Origin: Corallococcus macrosporus | GTDB taxonomy: Bacteria > Myxococcota > Myxococcia > Myxococcales > Myxococcaceae | NCBI RefSeq assembly: GCF_017302985.1 | Contig: NZ_JAFIMU010000013.1 | Location: 186,001-250,000 of the forward strand | DNA length: 64,000 nt | Direction: 5' to 3' | Shown here: piece by piece, positions 8,735-17,975 of the stretch | How the letters are laid out: each line of letters opens with the position of its first letter | How positions within the stretch are numbered: the stretch's first letter is position 1 | Made by a program: the position numbers and the translations under genes | Notes under the pieces: generated by a model | Databases searched by the model: none | What the model was told of the DNA's origin: nothing | What the model saw: only the letters and a program-made list of their open reading frames with translations

Positions 8735-10687
8735 GTGAAGCTGCCAAAGAGGAAGGGCCGGCTGTTCCGATTGCCGTTCGCGGACGCGCCGGAGTCCCGC
8801 GCGCGGCTGTGGAAGAGCATGACGGAGCACGGCCTCTTCGTCCCCGAGGACTCGCCGCAGCCCATCGGGACGGAGTTCGCGCTGCAGGTGGCCTTCCAGG
8901 GGGACGGGCCCGCCGTCTCCGGCCGCGTGCGCGTGATGGAGCACGGCGTGTCCGGCTGGGTGCGCGGCTACTTCGTCAAGTTCGTCGAGCTGGACCCAGG
9001 CAGCCTCCCGCTCCCCTTGAGCCCGCGCGCGCCGCCCGTGCCCGCGACGGCAGGGACACCTCCCGCGGGCGCGCCCGTGAGCGATGCCGGAGTGACCGAG
9101 CACTCCTGGCGCGAGGAGCCCACGCCGGTGGGCATCCGGCCCCGCTCCACGGTCAGCGGCGCGTCCGCGCTGAACGACTATTCGCACCTGGAGCTGCTGC
9201 ACGCGCGCGACCCGGAGGCGTGGCAGGGCGGGCTGAGGCCGTTCGACACATTCGGGCCGTATCAGCTGCTGCAGCGGCTGGGCGCGGGCGGCATGGCGGA
9301 GGTCCTGCTCGCGCGGCGCACGATGGCGGGGGGCGTGGACAAGCTGGTGGCGCTCAAGCTGGTGTTCCAGGAGTACGCGCGGCACCCGCGCCTGTCGGAG
9401 CTGTTCCTCACGGAGGCGCGGCTGAGCGCCACGCTCCAGCACCCCAACGTCATCCAGGTGTTCGACATGGGCAGCGCCGCGGGCCGGCCCTTCATGGCCA
9501 TGGAGTACGTGCACGGCCGCAACGCCGCGGACATCGTGCAGGAGCTGCGGCAGCGGGGCCGGACTCCGCCGGTGGCGCTCGCGGTGACGCTCGCCATCGA
9601 GCTGGGCAAGGCGCTGGAGTACCTGCACGGCCAGCGAGACCTGGATGGGCGTGTGCTGCACCTGGTGCACCGCGACGTGAGCCCGGGCAACCTGCTCGTC
9701 GGGCTGCACGGCGAGGTGAAGCTGGTGGACATGGGGGTGGCGTCCGCCAGCATCGCCAGCGGAAATGACCTGCTGGTGGTGGGCAAGCGCGCGTACATGG
9801 CGCCGGAGCAGGCCGCCGGAGGACGTCCGGAGCCCGCGTGGGACGTGTACGGCATGGGGCTGGTGCTCCACGAGCTGCTCACGCTGCACCGGGCCTCGGA
9901 AGCCATCCCCGGCGCGGAGGGGCGGCCGTGGGCGCTGAGGCCGTCCCTCCTCAATCCCCAGGTGACGCCGGAGCTGGAGCGGCTGGTGCAGTGGGCCACG
10001 GCGCCGGATCCCACGGCCCGGGCGCCCAGCGCGAAGGTGCTGCGGCAGGCGCTGGAGCGCGTGCGGAGCACCCTGCCCCCCTTCGACCTGGTTCAGACGA
10101 TGCGCGAGCTGTTCGGCGAAGCGCTGGACCGGACGCGGCGCGAGACGGAGGCGCTGATGGGCGCTGCGCGCGGCAGGGACCGGCCGCAGGCGTTCCCGCG
10201 CTACCGCCGCTGGCGCTTCGCCGTGGAGCAGCGCATCCCGGTGGCCGCGAGGCTGGCGGTCGCGCGCAATGGCCGGGCCTTGCGGTGGGGCGCGCTGGCG
10301 CTCGCCGTCCTCTGCGCGACGGGCGCGGCATTGATGTGGCCGCTGCATGCCCGGGAGATGACGCTGGCCGGGCATCTGTCCCGCGCGGATCGGCTCATCG
10401 CGGTGGCGAAGCTGACGGGCGCGGGAGAGGACACAGCGCTGGCGCAGCTCAAGGCCGCGCGAGCGCTCCGGCCCGAGGATCCGCGCGTGCGCACGCGGCT
10501 GGCGGCACTGGCGGATGCATTCGAGCGGATGGCGGCGGAGGCCACGCAGCGCGGGGACGTGACGGAGGCGATGGCGCACCTGCGCGCCGCGATGGAGGCG
10601 GCACCGGAGCGCAGCGCGCCGCGCGTCCGGCTGCGGTTCCTGGAGGATGAGCTGCGCAAGGCCCCTTCGGGATGGAGGGTGCGATGA
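8735..10687 (+). CDS. PilZ-domain Ser/Thr protein kinase, membrane bound
   Basis: 650 residues. An N-terminal PilZ-like domain (about 10-90) is followed by a Pro-rich linker and a Hanks-type kinase (about 170-440). Kinase features are LGAGGMAEV (P-loop), ALKLVFQE (catalytic Lys), HRDVSPGNLLV (catalytic loop), KLVDMGVA (DMG replacing DFG) and MAPEQ. One transmembrane helix (about 518-535) precedes a C-terminal ~115-residue TPR-like helical part. The catalytic residues look intact. PilZ domains can bind c-di-GMP, but no clear RxxxR / DxSxxG pair is visible, so binding is uncertain. GTG start follows GGGGGGAGG. Stop overlaps the FecR gene by 4 bp. Confidence 0.9.
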   Translation: MKLPKRKGRLFRLPFADAPESRARLWKSMTEHGLFVPEDSPQPIGTEFALQVAFQGDGPAVSGRVRVMEHGVSGWVRGYFVKFVELDPGSLPLPLSPRAPPVPATAGTPPAGAPVSDAGVTEHSWREEPTPVGIRPRSTVSGASALNDYSHLELLHARDPEAWQGGLRPFDTFGPYQLLQRLGAGGMAEVLLARRTMAGGVDKLVALKLVFQEYARHPRLSELFLTEARLSATLQHPNVIQVFDMGSAAGRPFMAMEYVHGRNAADIVQELRQRGRTPPVALAVTLAIELGKALEYLHGQRDLDGRVLHLVHRDVSPGNLLVGLHGEVKLVDMGVASASIASGNDLLVVGKRAYMAPEQAAGGRPEPAWDVYGMGLVLHELLTLHRASEAIPGAEGRPWALRPSLLNPQVTPELERLVQWATAPDPTARAPSAKVLRQALERVRSTLPPFDLVQTMRELFGEALDRTRRETEALMGAARGRDRPQAFPRYRRWRFAVEQRIPVAARLAVARNGRALRWGALALAVLCATGAALMWPLHAREMTLAGHLSRADRLIAVAKLTGAGEDTALAQLKAARALRPEDPRVRTRLAALADAFERMAAEATQRGDVTEAMAHLRAAMEAAPERSAPRVRLRFLEDELRKAPSGWRVR

Positions 10688-12021
10688 GCACGGCGCGTCC
10701 GCGTGCACGCGCGGCGCAGGCGATCCACCGGACGCCGGGGTTCCGTAGGGATGACATGACGCGTGAATCCGGATTGCCGCGCTGGGGCACCGCGGGGTGG
10801 GCGGTGCTCCTGATGGTCGCGGGCTGCGCTCGGACCGCGGAGGACGCTGGCGCCGCGGAGACCGTGTCGCGAGAGCTGTCCTCCATCGTGGCCACCTGCG
10901 CCGTGGCGCGTGGCCCCGTCGATACGATGCGCACGGAGAATGCGTACTGGGAGCCGTTCGAGGCGGGGGCCACCTTCCGCTCCGGTGACTGGGTGCGCAC
11001 CGGGCCCAAGGCCTCCGTGCGCATCGAGTTCCGGGGCGGCGGCCGCATCGAACTGGAGGAGCGGACCGCGGTGAGGGTGGAGCGTCCCGAGCCTCCGAGC
11101 GGCGGGGGTTCGGTGGTGGCGCTGGAGTCAGGCACCGCCCGGGGGCTGTTGCCGGAGGATGCGCTGCCGGATGGGCCGCTCGTGTTGCGCGGTGACAACG
11201 GACGGCAGGTGGCGCTGACGGTGGAGGCACACGCCGGCCCCACGGAGTTCCGCGTCACGCGCACCGGGCGCGGCATGCACCTGAGCGTCTCCCGGGGACG
11301 GCTGCTGTTGTCCGAGGGCGCGCACCGCCGCACGCTCGCGGCCGGCAACTGGCTGGACGTGGCTCGCGGCCTGGAGGACGCGGAACATGATGGCCCGCCC
11401 TTCCCCACCAGCCTCTCCCCGGGCGTGGACGCGCGCATCGCGTGGAGCCCGGGGCTGAGCATCCCGCTGAGCTGGGGGCCGCTGGACGAAGCGCGGCGCT
11501 ACCAGGTGCAGGTGGCGCGCGACCTGGGCTTCACCCGGCGCATCGTGGACACGCCGGTCGAGGGCGAGGGCTTCACGTTCCTCCCGCCGGAGCCGGGCAT
11601 GTTCGTCTGGCGCGTGTCCGCGCTGGACGCGGAGGGACGGCCGGGTGAGTCCGGCTTCGCCCGCCGCATCTTCGTGGACCGCCAGCCGCCGCGCGGGCTG
11701 CTCGTCACGCCACGGGATGGCTACGAGGCCCCGGATGCCCTGGCCGCCGAGGACCTCGTCTTCGCGTGGCAGTCCACCGGCGGCGAGCCGCGCTACCGGC
11801 TGGTCGTCGCGCGCGACCGGGAGCTGCGGCATCCGGTGTTCGTGCGCGAGGGCAGCCCGCAGCAGGTGGTGCTGCCCGGACTGACTCCGGGCGAGTACTA
11901 CTGGGGCGTGTACGTGGCGGAGGAGCCGCTCGTGCCGCTGTTCCAGAAGGCCCGGAGGCTGGTGGTGCCCGGGACGCCCACGCTGCACAGCCGTGATCCC
12001 GCCCTCCCCATGGAGCGCTGA
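10684..12021 (+). CDS. FecR-domain lipoprotein with FN3-like repeats
   Basis: 445 residues. A lipoprotein signal (WAVLLMVAGC) sits about 40 residues after the chosen ATG, which overlaps the kinase stop as ATGA and has GGAGG 5 nt upstream. An in-frame ATG at 10756 would give a more ordinary 24-residue signal and is a real alternative. A FecR-like domain follows (GATFRSGDWVRTGPKASVRIEF, i.e. the conserved threshold-like sheet). Two FN3-like repeats come after it, each with a W-P-L-y-V-aRD core (LSWGPLDEARRYQVQVARD; FAWQSTGGEPRYRLVVARD). Translational coupling suggests it works with the kinase at the envelope. Confidence 0.75.
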   Translation: MSTARPRARAAQAIHRTPGFRRDDMTRESGLPRWGTAGWAVLLMVAGCARTAEDAGAAETVSRELSSIVATCAVARGPVDTMRTENAYWEPFEAGATFRSGDWVRTGPKASVRIEFRGGGRIELEERTAVRVERPEPPSGGGSVVALESGTARGLLPEDALPDGPLVLRGDNGRQVALTVEAHAGPTEFRVTRTGRGMHLSVSRGRLLLSEGAHRRTLAAGNWLDVARGLEDAEHDGPPFPTSLSPGVDARIAWSPGLSIPLSWGPLDEARRYQVQVARDLGFTRRIVDTPVEGEGFTFLPPEPGMFVWRVSALDAEGRPGESGFARRIFVDRQPPRGLLVTPRDGYEAPDALAAEDLVFAWQSTGGEPRYRLVVARDRELRHPVFVREGSPQQVVLPGLTPGEYYWGVYVAEEPLVPLFQKARRLVVPGTPTLHSRDPALPMER

Positions 12022-12047
12022 GCCCTGGCGCTCCCGGCCCGACACGG

Positions 12048-12085
12048 CTGACGCGTCAGGCACCTCTGCCGACGTGTCACACGTC
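12048..12085. promoter_or_regulatory. Two perfect palindromes upstream of the protease
   Basis: CTGACGCGTCAG (12048-12059) is a perfect 12-bp palindrome, and GACGTGTCACACGTC (12071-12085) is a perfect 7-1-7 inverted repeat 12 bp further on. They sit between the FecR gene and the protease gene and resemble operator half-sites; no regulator is known. Confidence 0.35.
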
Positions 12086-12212
12086 CAGGGCGGACGTGCC
12101 GTCACGCGCCCAGGCGCGCGCTTCGTCCAGGCCGCCTCCAGGCCCCCAGGGAACACGAACGTGGCATGTCGGTTGCTGACTCGCTCCCTCCGTACGTGAA
12201 CCAGGAGGATGC

Positions 12213-13133
12213 ATGCGCTTCATGAGCGGAGTGGCCGTCGCGGTGGGTGTTCTCGGATGCGGTGGGCCGGAGGCCGGGCAGGTCCCCTTCGAGACGGTGG
12301 GCCAGAGGGACCAGGAGATCGTGGGAGGCATCGAGGCCCGGCCGAACTCCATCCCCTGGATTGTCAGCCTGCAGCAGGACCACAGCCATTTCTGCGGGGG
12401 CAGCCTCGTGCGGGTGAGCGACAAGGAGGAGAGCGACATCGTCGTCACCGCGGCCCATTGCGTGTACGACGGTCTCTTCAACACCACGGTGTCCGCCGGG
12501 GCGCATGACCTGGGTCGCCCCACGTCCACGCAAGTGACCGTCCGGGTGACGAAGGCCGTCTCCCATCCCCAGTACAATCCGGACACGACGATGAACGACA
12601 TCGCCGTCCTCAAGCTCGAGAAGCCCATCAAGTTCGACACGACCGTCGCCGGGGCTTGCGGCCAGTCCTCGGGCATGCGCCCCAACCTGTCCCCTCGACT
12701 CGGGGACGGCAACACGCGCGTCCCTGTCTGCCTCCCGGCCACCGGGGAGCGCGTCGCCGCCAATACGATGGCGACGGTCTCGGGCTGGGGCCTGACACGG
12801 GAGGGAGGCTACGACACGTCCAGCATCCTGCTGCAGGTGGGAGTGCCCGTCCTCACGCATCAGGACGTCGCCAGCAGCTACAGCTCCCAAGGGATCGTCA
12901 TCGACGAGAACGCCATGTTCGGGGCGGGGTATCCGCAAGGGGGCAAGGACGCCTGCCAGGGCGACAGCGGCGGACCGCTCGTCGTCAAGGGCCCGCAAGG
13001 CTACGTGCTCCAGGGCATCGTGAGCTTCGGCGTGGGCTGCGCGCGCGCAGGGCTGCCTGGCATCTACACGCGGGTTTCCCATTACATCCCGTGGATCCAC
13101 GCGCGGATCCAAGACCTCAGCGCCGTCCTATGA
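12213..13133 (+). CDS. Trypsin-like serine protease (S1), lipoprotein signal
   Basis: 306 residues. Short signal ending GVLGCGG, then activation site IVGGIE as in chymotrypsin-family zymogens. The catalytic triad is visible: His in VTAAHC, Asp in NDIAVLKL, Ser in GDSGGPL. Asp six residues before the Ser (KDACQGDSGG) predicts trypsin specificity for Lys/Arg. Cys pairs for disulfides are present. A strong GGAGG lies 4 nt before the ATG. Probably a secreted or outer-membrane predation/nutrition enzyme, monocistronic. Confidence 0.93.
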   Translation: MRFMSGVAVAVGVLGCGGPEAGQVPFETVGQRDQEIVGGIEARPNSIPWIVSLQQDHSHFCGGSLVRVSDKEESDIVVTAAHCVYDGLFNTTVSAGAHDLGRPTSTQVTVRVTKAVSHPQYNPDTTMNDIAVLKLEKPIKFDTTVAGACGQSSGMRPNLSPRLGDGNTRVPVCLPATGERVAANTMATVSGWGLTREGGYDTSSILLQVGVPVLTHQDVASSYSSQGIVIDENAMFGAGYPQGGKDACQGDSGGPLVVKGPQGYVLQGIVSFGVGCARAGLPGIYTRVSHYIPWIHARIQDLSAVL

Positions 13134-13191
13134 TGGCCGCCCTGTAACGGGGCCGGCCGTCGACCGGTGCCTTCCCGCCCGGGGTGAATGC

Positions 13192-14151
13192 ATGTCCGTG
13201 GCTCTTGGAGTCCTTGCTGGCGCCGCCGTCCTCGTGCCGGCCGCGCGCTGGTGGTTGATGAACCGCGTGGGCGTGCCCCGCGCGAGCGAGCCCTTCGACG
13301 GCCACGTCTACCGGGTGGGCAAGGCCGTCATCGCCGAGCGCAGATGCGAGCAGCCCCGCGCCACGGTCATCGTCATGCACGGCTTCGTGGCCGACATGCG
13401 CTACTTCACGCACCACTACCGCGAGCCCGACCTCCAGCTCATCCTGCTGACGAGCTGTGACTACCACCTGCCCATCTCGGGCCACCGCGAGGAGCCCGCG
13501 CCCTGGGCGAAGGTCCCCGCCGAGCCGGAGGGCACCATCGCCCACGACGCTGGCGTGCTGGTGCAGGCCCTGGAGCACCTGCCCCGCACGGACGTCATCC
13601 GCGTCCATGGCCATTCGCGCGGAGGCGCCGTCGTCCTGGAGGCCGCGAAGCTGAGGCCGGACCTGTTCGAGCGGGTGGAGGTGGTGCTGGAGGCGCCCGT
13701 GCTCCCGCAGGCCCGTCCCTACCGGAGCCTGACGCCGTCACAGCTCTGGCTGCTGCCGTTCCTCATCCCGCTGTGGCGCATGGCGCCGATTGCCCGGCAC
13801 AACCGGGGCGCGTGGGGGCCGCTGGAGAATGCTCGCAAGCGAGAGCTGATCATGGCCTTCCCGTTCAACCCGAAGCGGGTGGCGACGATGATGGCCAACC
13901 TGCGGGACATCGAGGCCTGGAGTCAGTCGCGCGACGCGTCCCTGTTCGGGAACGTGCGGCGCGGCACGGTGCTCGTGCCAGGGAAGGACCGGGTGCTGGA
14001 GTCCGCCTCCATGCGGGAGAGCGCCGTGCGCGCGAAGCCGGGGCTGAACGTGGTGGAGCTGGACGGGTGCAGCCACTTCGTCCTGTGGGACCGGCCGGAT
14101 GCGCTGCCCGTGCTGGCCTGCGACACGGAGCGGTCCACGGGCAACGGGTGA
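13192..14151 (+). CDS. Alpha/beta hydrolase, membrane anchored
   Basis: 319 residues. An N-terminal hydrophobic helix (about 3-22) could be an anchor or signal. The hydrolase core has VIVMHGFVADMRYF (oxyanion strand), the nucleophile elbow VHGHSRGGAVV, an Asp in VLVPGKDRVLES and a terminal catalytic His in DGCSHFVLWDRP. Substrate not predictable. It ends 12 bp from the convergent MshEN gene. Confidence 0.8.
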   Translation: MSVALGVLAGAAVLVPAARWWLMNRVGVPRASEPFDGHVYRVGKAVIAERRCEQPRATVIVMHGFVADMRYFTHHYREPDLQLILLTSCDYHLPISGHREEPAPWAKVPAEPEGTIAHDAGVLVQALEHLPRTDVIRVHGHSRGGAVVLEAAKLRPDLFERVEVVLEAPVLPQARPYRSLTPSQLWLLPFLIPLWRMAPIARHNRGAWGPLENARKRELIMAFPFNPKRVATMMANLRDIEAWSQSRDASLFGNVRRGTVLVPGKDRVLESASMRESAVRAKPGLNVVELDGCSHFVLWDRPDALPVLACDTERSTGNG

Positions 14152-14163
14152 GCGTGGGCGGCG

Positions 14164-16146
14164 CTACGCGCTCTTGCGCCGCCGCATCATCGCTTCGTAC
14201 GAGCGGCCCACGCCCTGGGAGAGGATGAGCAGCTCGCCCACGTCCGGCGGGGTGAACTGCTCCGCGCCGTTGTCCACGTAGAGCAGGTGCACGACCTTGC
14301 CGCGCACGAGCAGCGGCAGGATGACCGCCGTCGAGGGGAAGCCTCCGCCGATGAGGCGGTAGAACATGCCCATCGCCGCGTCGCGCTTCACGGGCCCGAC
14401 GTAGTGGGAGCGCAGGTCGCGCACGAGGCGGAAGGTGCTCTGGTCGCGCAGCGGCACGCCGATGCGGCGGACACCTTCGTCGCTCACGCCCTGCCCCATG
14501 CCGTGCCAGCCGGTGACGAGGTTGCCCTGCACGGACAGCAGCAGGCACCGGCGCCACTTGCCCATCGCGAAGCGGAGCACCGTCCGGGCCACGTCCTCGC
14601 GGTCCGAGCTGCGCCCCAGCTCCGCCTGGGCCTCCGGGAACGTGAGCGGCGTCGGAGGAGGAGCCGCCGGCTTCGCGGCCACGGGAGTAGCGACAGCACC
14701 GGGAGGCACCGCGCCCGCAGCGCCAGCCTGGGCCGCGACGTGCGCGGGCACACCGGCACTCGCCTGGCCCGCGACGTGAGCAGGCACGCCAGCACCACCA
14801 CGCGCCTGCGCGGGGACGCCCTGCGCTCCGACCTGGGCCGCGACATGAGCCGGCGTTCCTTGAGCACCGACCTGCGCCGCGACATGCGCGGGCACGCCCT
14901 GCGCTCCGGCCTGAGCCGCGAGGTGAGCAGGCCCCCCCTGCGCTCCAGCTTGAGCCGCGAGGTGGGCAGGAACCCCCTGCGCTCCAGCCTGAGCCGCGAG
15001 GCCCTGCGCTCCGGCCTGAGCCGCGAGATGCGCCGGCACACCCTGCGCTCCGGACTGCCCCGCGACATGAGCGGGCATGCCTGCCTGACCCGCGAGATGC
15101 GCGGGAGCGCGTTGCGCTCCAGCCTGACCCGCGACATGAGCGGGCATGCCTGCCTGACCCGCGAGATGCGCGGGAGCGCGTTGCGCTCCAGCCTGACCCG
15201 CGAGGTGTGCAGGCACTCCGTGCGTCGCGGACTGAGCGGGCACTCCCTGCGCGTCCATCTGCGCCGCGACGTGCGCGGGCACGCCCTGCGCTCCGGGCTG
15301 CACCGCGAGGTGCGCGGGCACTCCTTGTGCTCCGGGCTGGCCCTGGGTGCTCGCGGCCCGGGCGGCTTGCGCGGGCACTCCGGGCGCTGGCACCGACGGG
15401 GCCACGTGCGCGGGGATGTCCACTCGCGGCGCTCCGGGACGCGGCTGCGCTGGGACCGCGGGCCGGCCCTGGGGCGGCGCGGCCACGGGCGCCTCCATCA
15501 CCTCTTCCCCGGTGATGATGATCTCCCCCTCCAGCACGTCCGCTTCGGCTTCCGCGTCCGAACCACCTCGCAGCGCCTGCGCGTAGACGGACTGGAACTC
15601 CTCCTCGCTCATCAGGTCCGGCGGCCGCTCCGCCGCCTTCGCCAGCTCCACCGCCGCGCCCTTCGCGGGCCTCGGCCGGACGGCTTCCATGTCGATGGCC
15701 CGCAGCTGCCGGAACGCCTTCGCGTGCCGCCGCAGCAGCTGGTTCATCCGGAACTCCGGGATGACCACCGGCACCACCCGCTTGCCCGTCTTGAACGCGA
15801 TGGCGTCCAACGTCGGGAAGTCATGCGGGTTCACCACCGCGACGCTCAGCCGCGTCGCGTCCGCCCGCATCGGCAGGAACTCCTTGTCGTCCGCCTCGTT
15901 CGGGTGCACCAGCGCCACGGCCTTCGGGTCGGGCACCATCTCCCCGGACGCGTAGGCGCAGTTGTGCAGCTTGCCCAGCGCCTTCGCCAGGTCCTGCTCG
16001 GACAGCAGCCCCAGCTCCACCAGGTTCGTCCCGAGCCGGCCGCCGTGGACCACCTGCGACTCCAGCGCCTCCTCCAGCGCCGCCGCCGACACCAGGCCGT
16101 CCTTCACGAGCAGTTCACCCAGGCGCATGGGGCCGCTTGTAGCCAT
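14164..16146 (-). CDS. MshEN/GspE-N protein with Ala-Gln-Gly repeats and C-terminal GAF-like domain
   Basis: 660 residues. The N-terminus (LGELLVKDGLVSAAALEEAL, then LGLLSEQDLAKAL) is the MshEN/GspE N-terminal fold of type IV pilus and type II secretion ATPases, which in some proteins binds c-di-GMP; no ATPase domain follows. Residues ~165-235 are acidic. Residues ~240-485 are an imperfect repeat of units like AGAQGVPAHLAAQ. The C-terminal ~170 residues look GAF-like (LLLSVQGNLVTGWHG; PLLVRGKVVHLLYVDNG). Likely a pilus/motility-linked regulator, similar in design to many myxobacterial stand-alone MshEN proteins. Confidence 0.75.
   Translation of the reverse strand: MATSGPMRLGELLVKDGLVSAAALEEALESQVVHGGRLGTNLVELGLLSEQDLAKALGKLHNCAYASGEMVPDPKAVALVHPNEADDKEFLPMRADATRLSVAVVNPHDFPTLDAIAFKTGKRVVPVVIPEFRMNQLLRRHAKAFRQLRAIDMEAVRPRPAKGAAVELAKAAERPPDLMSEEEFQSVYAQALRGGSDAEAEADVLEGEIIITGEEVMEAPVAAPPQGRPAVPAQPRPGAPRVDIPAHVAPSVPAPGVPAQAARAASTQGQPGAQGVPAHLAVQPGAQGVPAHVAAQMDAQGVPAQSATHGVPAHLAGQAGAQRAPAHLAGQAGMPAHVAGQAGAQRAPAHLAGQAGMPAHVAGQSGAQGVPAHLAAQAGAQGLAAQAGAQGVPAHLAAQAGAQGGPAHLAAQAGAQGVPAHVAAQVGAQGTPAHVAAQVGAQGVPAQARGGAGVPAHVAGQASAGVPAHVAAQAGAAGAVPPGAVATPVAAKPAAPPPTPLTFPEAQAELGRSSDREDVARTVLRFAMGKWRRCLLLSVQGNLVTGWHGMGQGVSDEGVRRIGVPLRDQSTFRLVRDLRSHYVGPVKRDAAMGMFYRLIGGGFPSTAVILPLLVRGKVVHLLYVDNGAEQFTPPDVGELLILSQGVGRSYEAMMRRRKSA
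14691..15426 (-). repeat. Coding low-complexity repeat with exact 69-bp tandem duplication
   Basis: This stretch encodes the Ala/Gln/Gly/His-rich repeat of the MshEN protein. Within it 15061-15129 and 15130-15198 are identical 69-bp units (23 residues each), an apparently recent in-frame duplication. Confidence 0.9.
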
Positions 16147-16187
16147 GCCCCGTCACCCTCCGCAAGCACCCGGCCGGGCACGCCCCC

Positions 16188-16577
16188 CTAGTCGTCTGGA
16201 TGGTGGCTCAGCCCTACCCGGTTGCCCTCCGGGTCCCGCACGTAGAGCGTCCAGCGCGTCTCGTGCTCCAGCGGCACCCCCGCCCGGGCCAAGGTCTCCA
16301 CCACCCCACCTCGCGCCTCACGGGGAATCCGGAACACCAACATCAGCAGCCCCGGCGCCGGATGGCGGAAGGGCACCACCTCCGGCATCCCGTCCACCGC
16401 CTCGATGGCCAGGAAGGCCCCCCCGGGGACGCCTACCCAGACGCTCCGCAGGGTGCCGTCCTCCCGCTGGTGGCGCTTGAGTTCCGGAAAGCCCAGCAGG
16501 TCGCGATAGAACGCGGTCACGCGCTCCACGTCCTTCGCCTGGATCGCCACGTGGTGGAAGCCCTGAACGTCCTTCAT
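16188..16577 (-). CDS. VOC (glyoxalase/bleomycin-resistance) family protein
   Basis: 129 residues, the size of a single VOC unit with two beta-alpha-beta-beta-beta modules. GFHHVAIQAKDVERVTAFYRDLLGF is the classic first module with a metal His, AIEA supplies a possible Glu, and YVRDPEGNRVGL is the standard end of the second module. Could be a lyase, dioxygenase or binding protein. Start ATG 16577 is 27 bp from the divergent regulator gene. The longer reading frame beyond 16577 is only antisense to that gene. Confidence 0.85.
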   Translation of the reverse strand: MKDVQGFHHVAIQAKDVERVTAFYRDLLGFPELKRHQREDGTLRSVWVGVPGGAFLAIEAVDGMPEVVPFRHPAPGLLMLVFRIPREARGGVVETLARAGVPLEHETRWTLYVRDPEGNRVGLSHHPDD

Positions 16578-16604
16578 GGGGTTGATGGTAGGGTCTGGCC
16601 GCCC

Positions 16605-17975
16605 ATGGCGCGACTGCTCATCGTGGAGGACAACCAGGAACTCGCCTCCCTCATCGCCACGGTGGCGCAGAACCGGGGCCATGAGGCGCTCACCGTCTTC
16701 ACCGGCGAGTCCGCGCTGGAAGCCCTGGGCCCCACCACCCGCTTCGACGCCGCGCTGGTGGACCTGCTGCTGCCGGACATCCGCGGCAGCGAAGTGCTGG
16801 GCGCGCTGCGGGCCCACGCCATCCCCGCCATCGCCGTCAGCGGCGTCTACAAGGGCGACCGCTTCGCCCAGGAGGCCACGCAGGTCCACGGCGCACGCAC
16901 CTTCTTCGAGAAGCCCTTCGAGCTGGACGCCGTGCTCGACGCGCTGGAGGAGGCCGCCGGCGTGCCGCCCGTGACGCACGGGGAGCTGCTCGACGAGGTG
17001 GACCTGCTCGTCCTGGAGGAGCTGGTCCAGGAGGAGTCCCCCTCGCAGGACGAGCCCGCGCTCGAGTCCGTCGGCGCACCCTCCGAGCCGTCCGAACCGT
17101 CCGAGGAGCCCGCGCTCCCGGAGGAGGCCTCCGGCGTGTCCGAGGCCCTGCCCCTGCCCTTCGCCCAGCGCGGCGCCGTGTGGACGGAGGCCGCGCCCGC
17201 CCCCGCGCGCCAGCGCCGCCAGCTGCCGGAGTGGTCGCTCGGCGGAGACCTGGCGCACACGTCGGTGCCGCGCCTGCTCAACGCCTATTACGAGGCCCGC
17301 CACCACGGCGAGCTGAAGCTGCGCCAGGGCACGGTGCTCAAGGTCGTCTACTTCGAGGCGGGCCGCGTCGTGTACGCCGCCTCCAACCTGGCCCCGGAGC
17401 GCTTCGGCCGCTTCTGCCTGCGCAAGGGCGCGCTCACGGAGAGCCAGCTCGCGGAGGCCGCGGGCTATGCGCGCGAGCACTCGCTGCGCACCGGCGACGC
17501 GCTGCTCAAGCGCGGCCTGCTGAGCCCCAAGCAGCGCCGCCAGCTGCTGGAAGAACAGGTGAAGGACATCCTCTGGTCCACCTTCGCGTGGACGGAGGGG
17601 GGCTACGGCTTCAGCCCCATGCGGCCGCAGCGAGCGGACCTGGTGCCGCTGTCGCTCTTCCCGGGCGACCTCATCCTGGAGGGCGTCGCGCGCACGGAGA
17701 CGCTGGTGGCGCTGCGCCAGCGCATGGCGCCCGGACGCCGCCTGTTCCCCGCGGCGGATCCGCCCTACGGCCTGCACGAGCTGAAGCTGAACGGGCCGCA
17801 GGCCCTGCTGCTCGCGTTCGCGGACGGCACGAAGACGGTGGAGGACCTGCTGGCCCTCACGGACCTGTCGGAGCGCGAGGCCCTGGCCACCCTGCGCGGC
17901 CTGGAGCTGTCCGGCGTGCTGGAGGAGCGTCAGGAGACGCCCAACCGCCGCCAGCGCATCAGCTTCGGGCTCTGA
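16605..17975 (+). CDS. Response regulator: receiver + DUF4388 (PATAN)
   Basis: 456 residues. The receiver (1-120) has LLIVEDNQ, phospho-Asp in ALVDLLLPDIRG, and Lys in FFEKPFEL. An acidic linker (about 125-200) leads to a DUF4388/PATAN region (GGDLAHTSVPRLLNAYYEARHHGELKLRQG, written here in part: LLNAYYEARHHGEL) with VVYFEAGRVVYAAS and then helical LTESQLAEAAGYAREHS repeats. PATAN adaptors are common in myxobacterial and cyanobacterial regulators of motility and development. No DNA-binding domain, so output is probably by protein contacts. Its last 17 bp overlap the convergent MYXO-CTERM gene. Confidence 0.85.
   Translation: MARLLIVEDNQELASLIATVAQNRGHEALTVFTGESALEALGPTTRFDAALVDLLLPDIRGSEVLGALRAHAIPAIAVSGVYKGDRFAQEATQVHGARTFFEKPFELDAVLDALEEAAGVPPVTHGELLDEVDLLVLEELVQEESPSQDEPALESVGAPSEPSEPSEEPALPEEASGVSEALPLPFAQRGAVWTEAAPAPARQRRQLPEWSLGGDLAHTSVPRLLNAYYEARHHGELKLRQGTVLKVVYFEAGRVVYAASNLAPERFGRFCLRKGALTESQLAEAAGYAREHSLRTGDALLKRGLLSPKQRRQLLEEQVKDILWSTFAWTEGGYGFSPMRPQRADLVPLSLFPGDLILEGVARTETLVALRQRMAPGRRLFPAADPPYGLHELKLNGPQALLLAFADGTKTVEDLLALTDLSEREALATLRGLELSGVLEERQETPNRRQRISFGL

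Noticed and set aside
14691..15426. CRISPR-like or satellite repeats
   Set aside because: Repeats are in-frame coding sequence without conserved direct repeats and unique spacers.
16578..17777. N-terminal extension of the VOC gene
   Set aside because: The extra residues are antisense to the receiver-DUF4388 gene; a complete VOC domain starts at ATG 16577.
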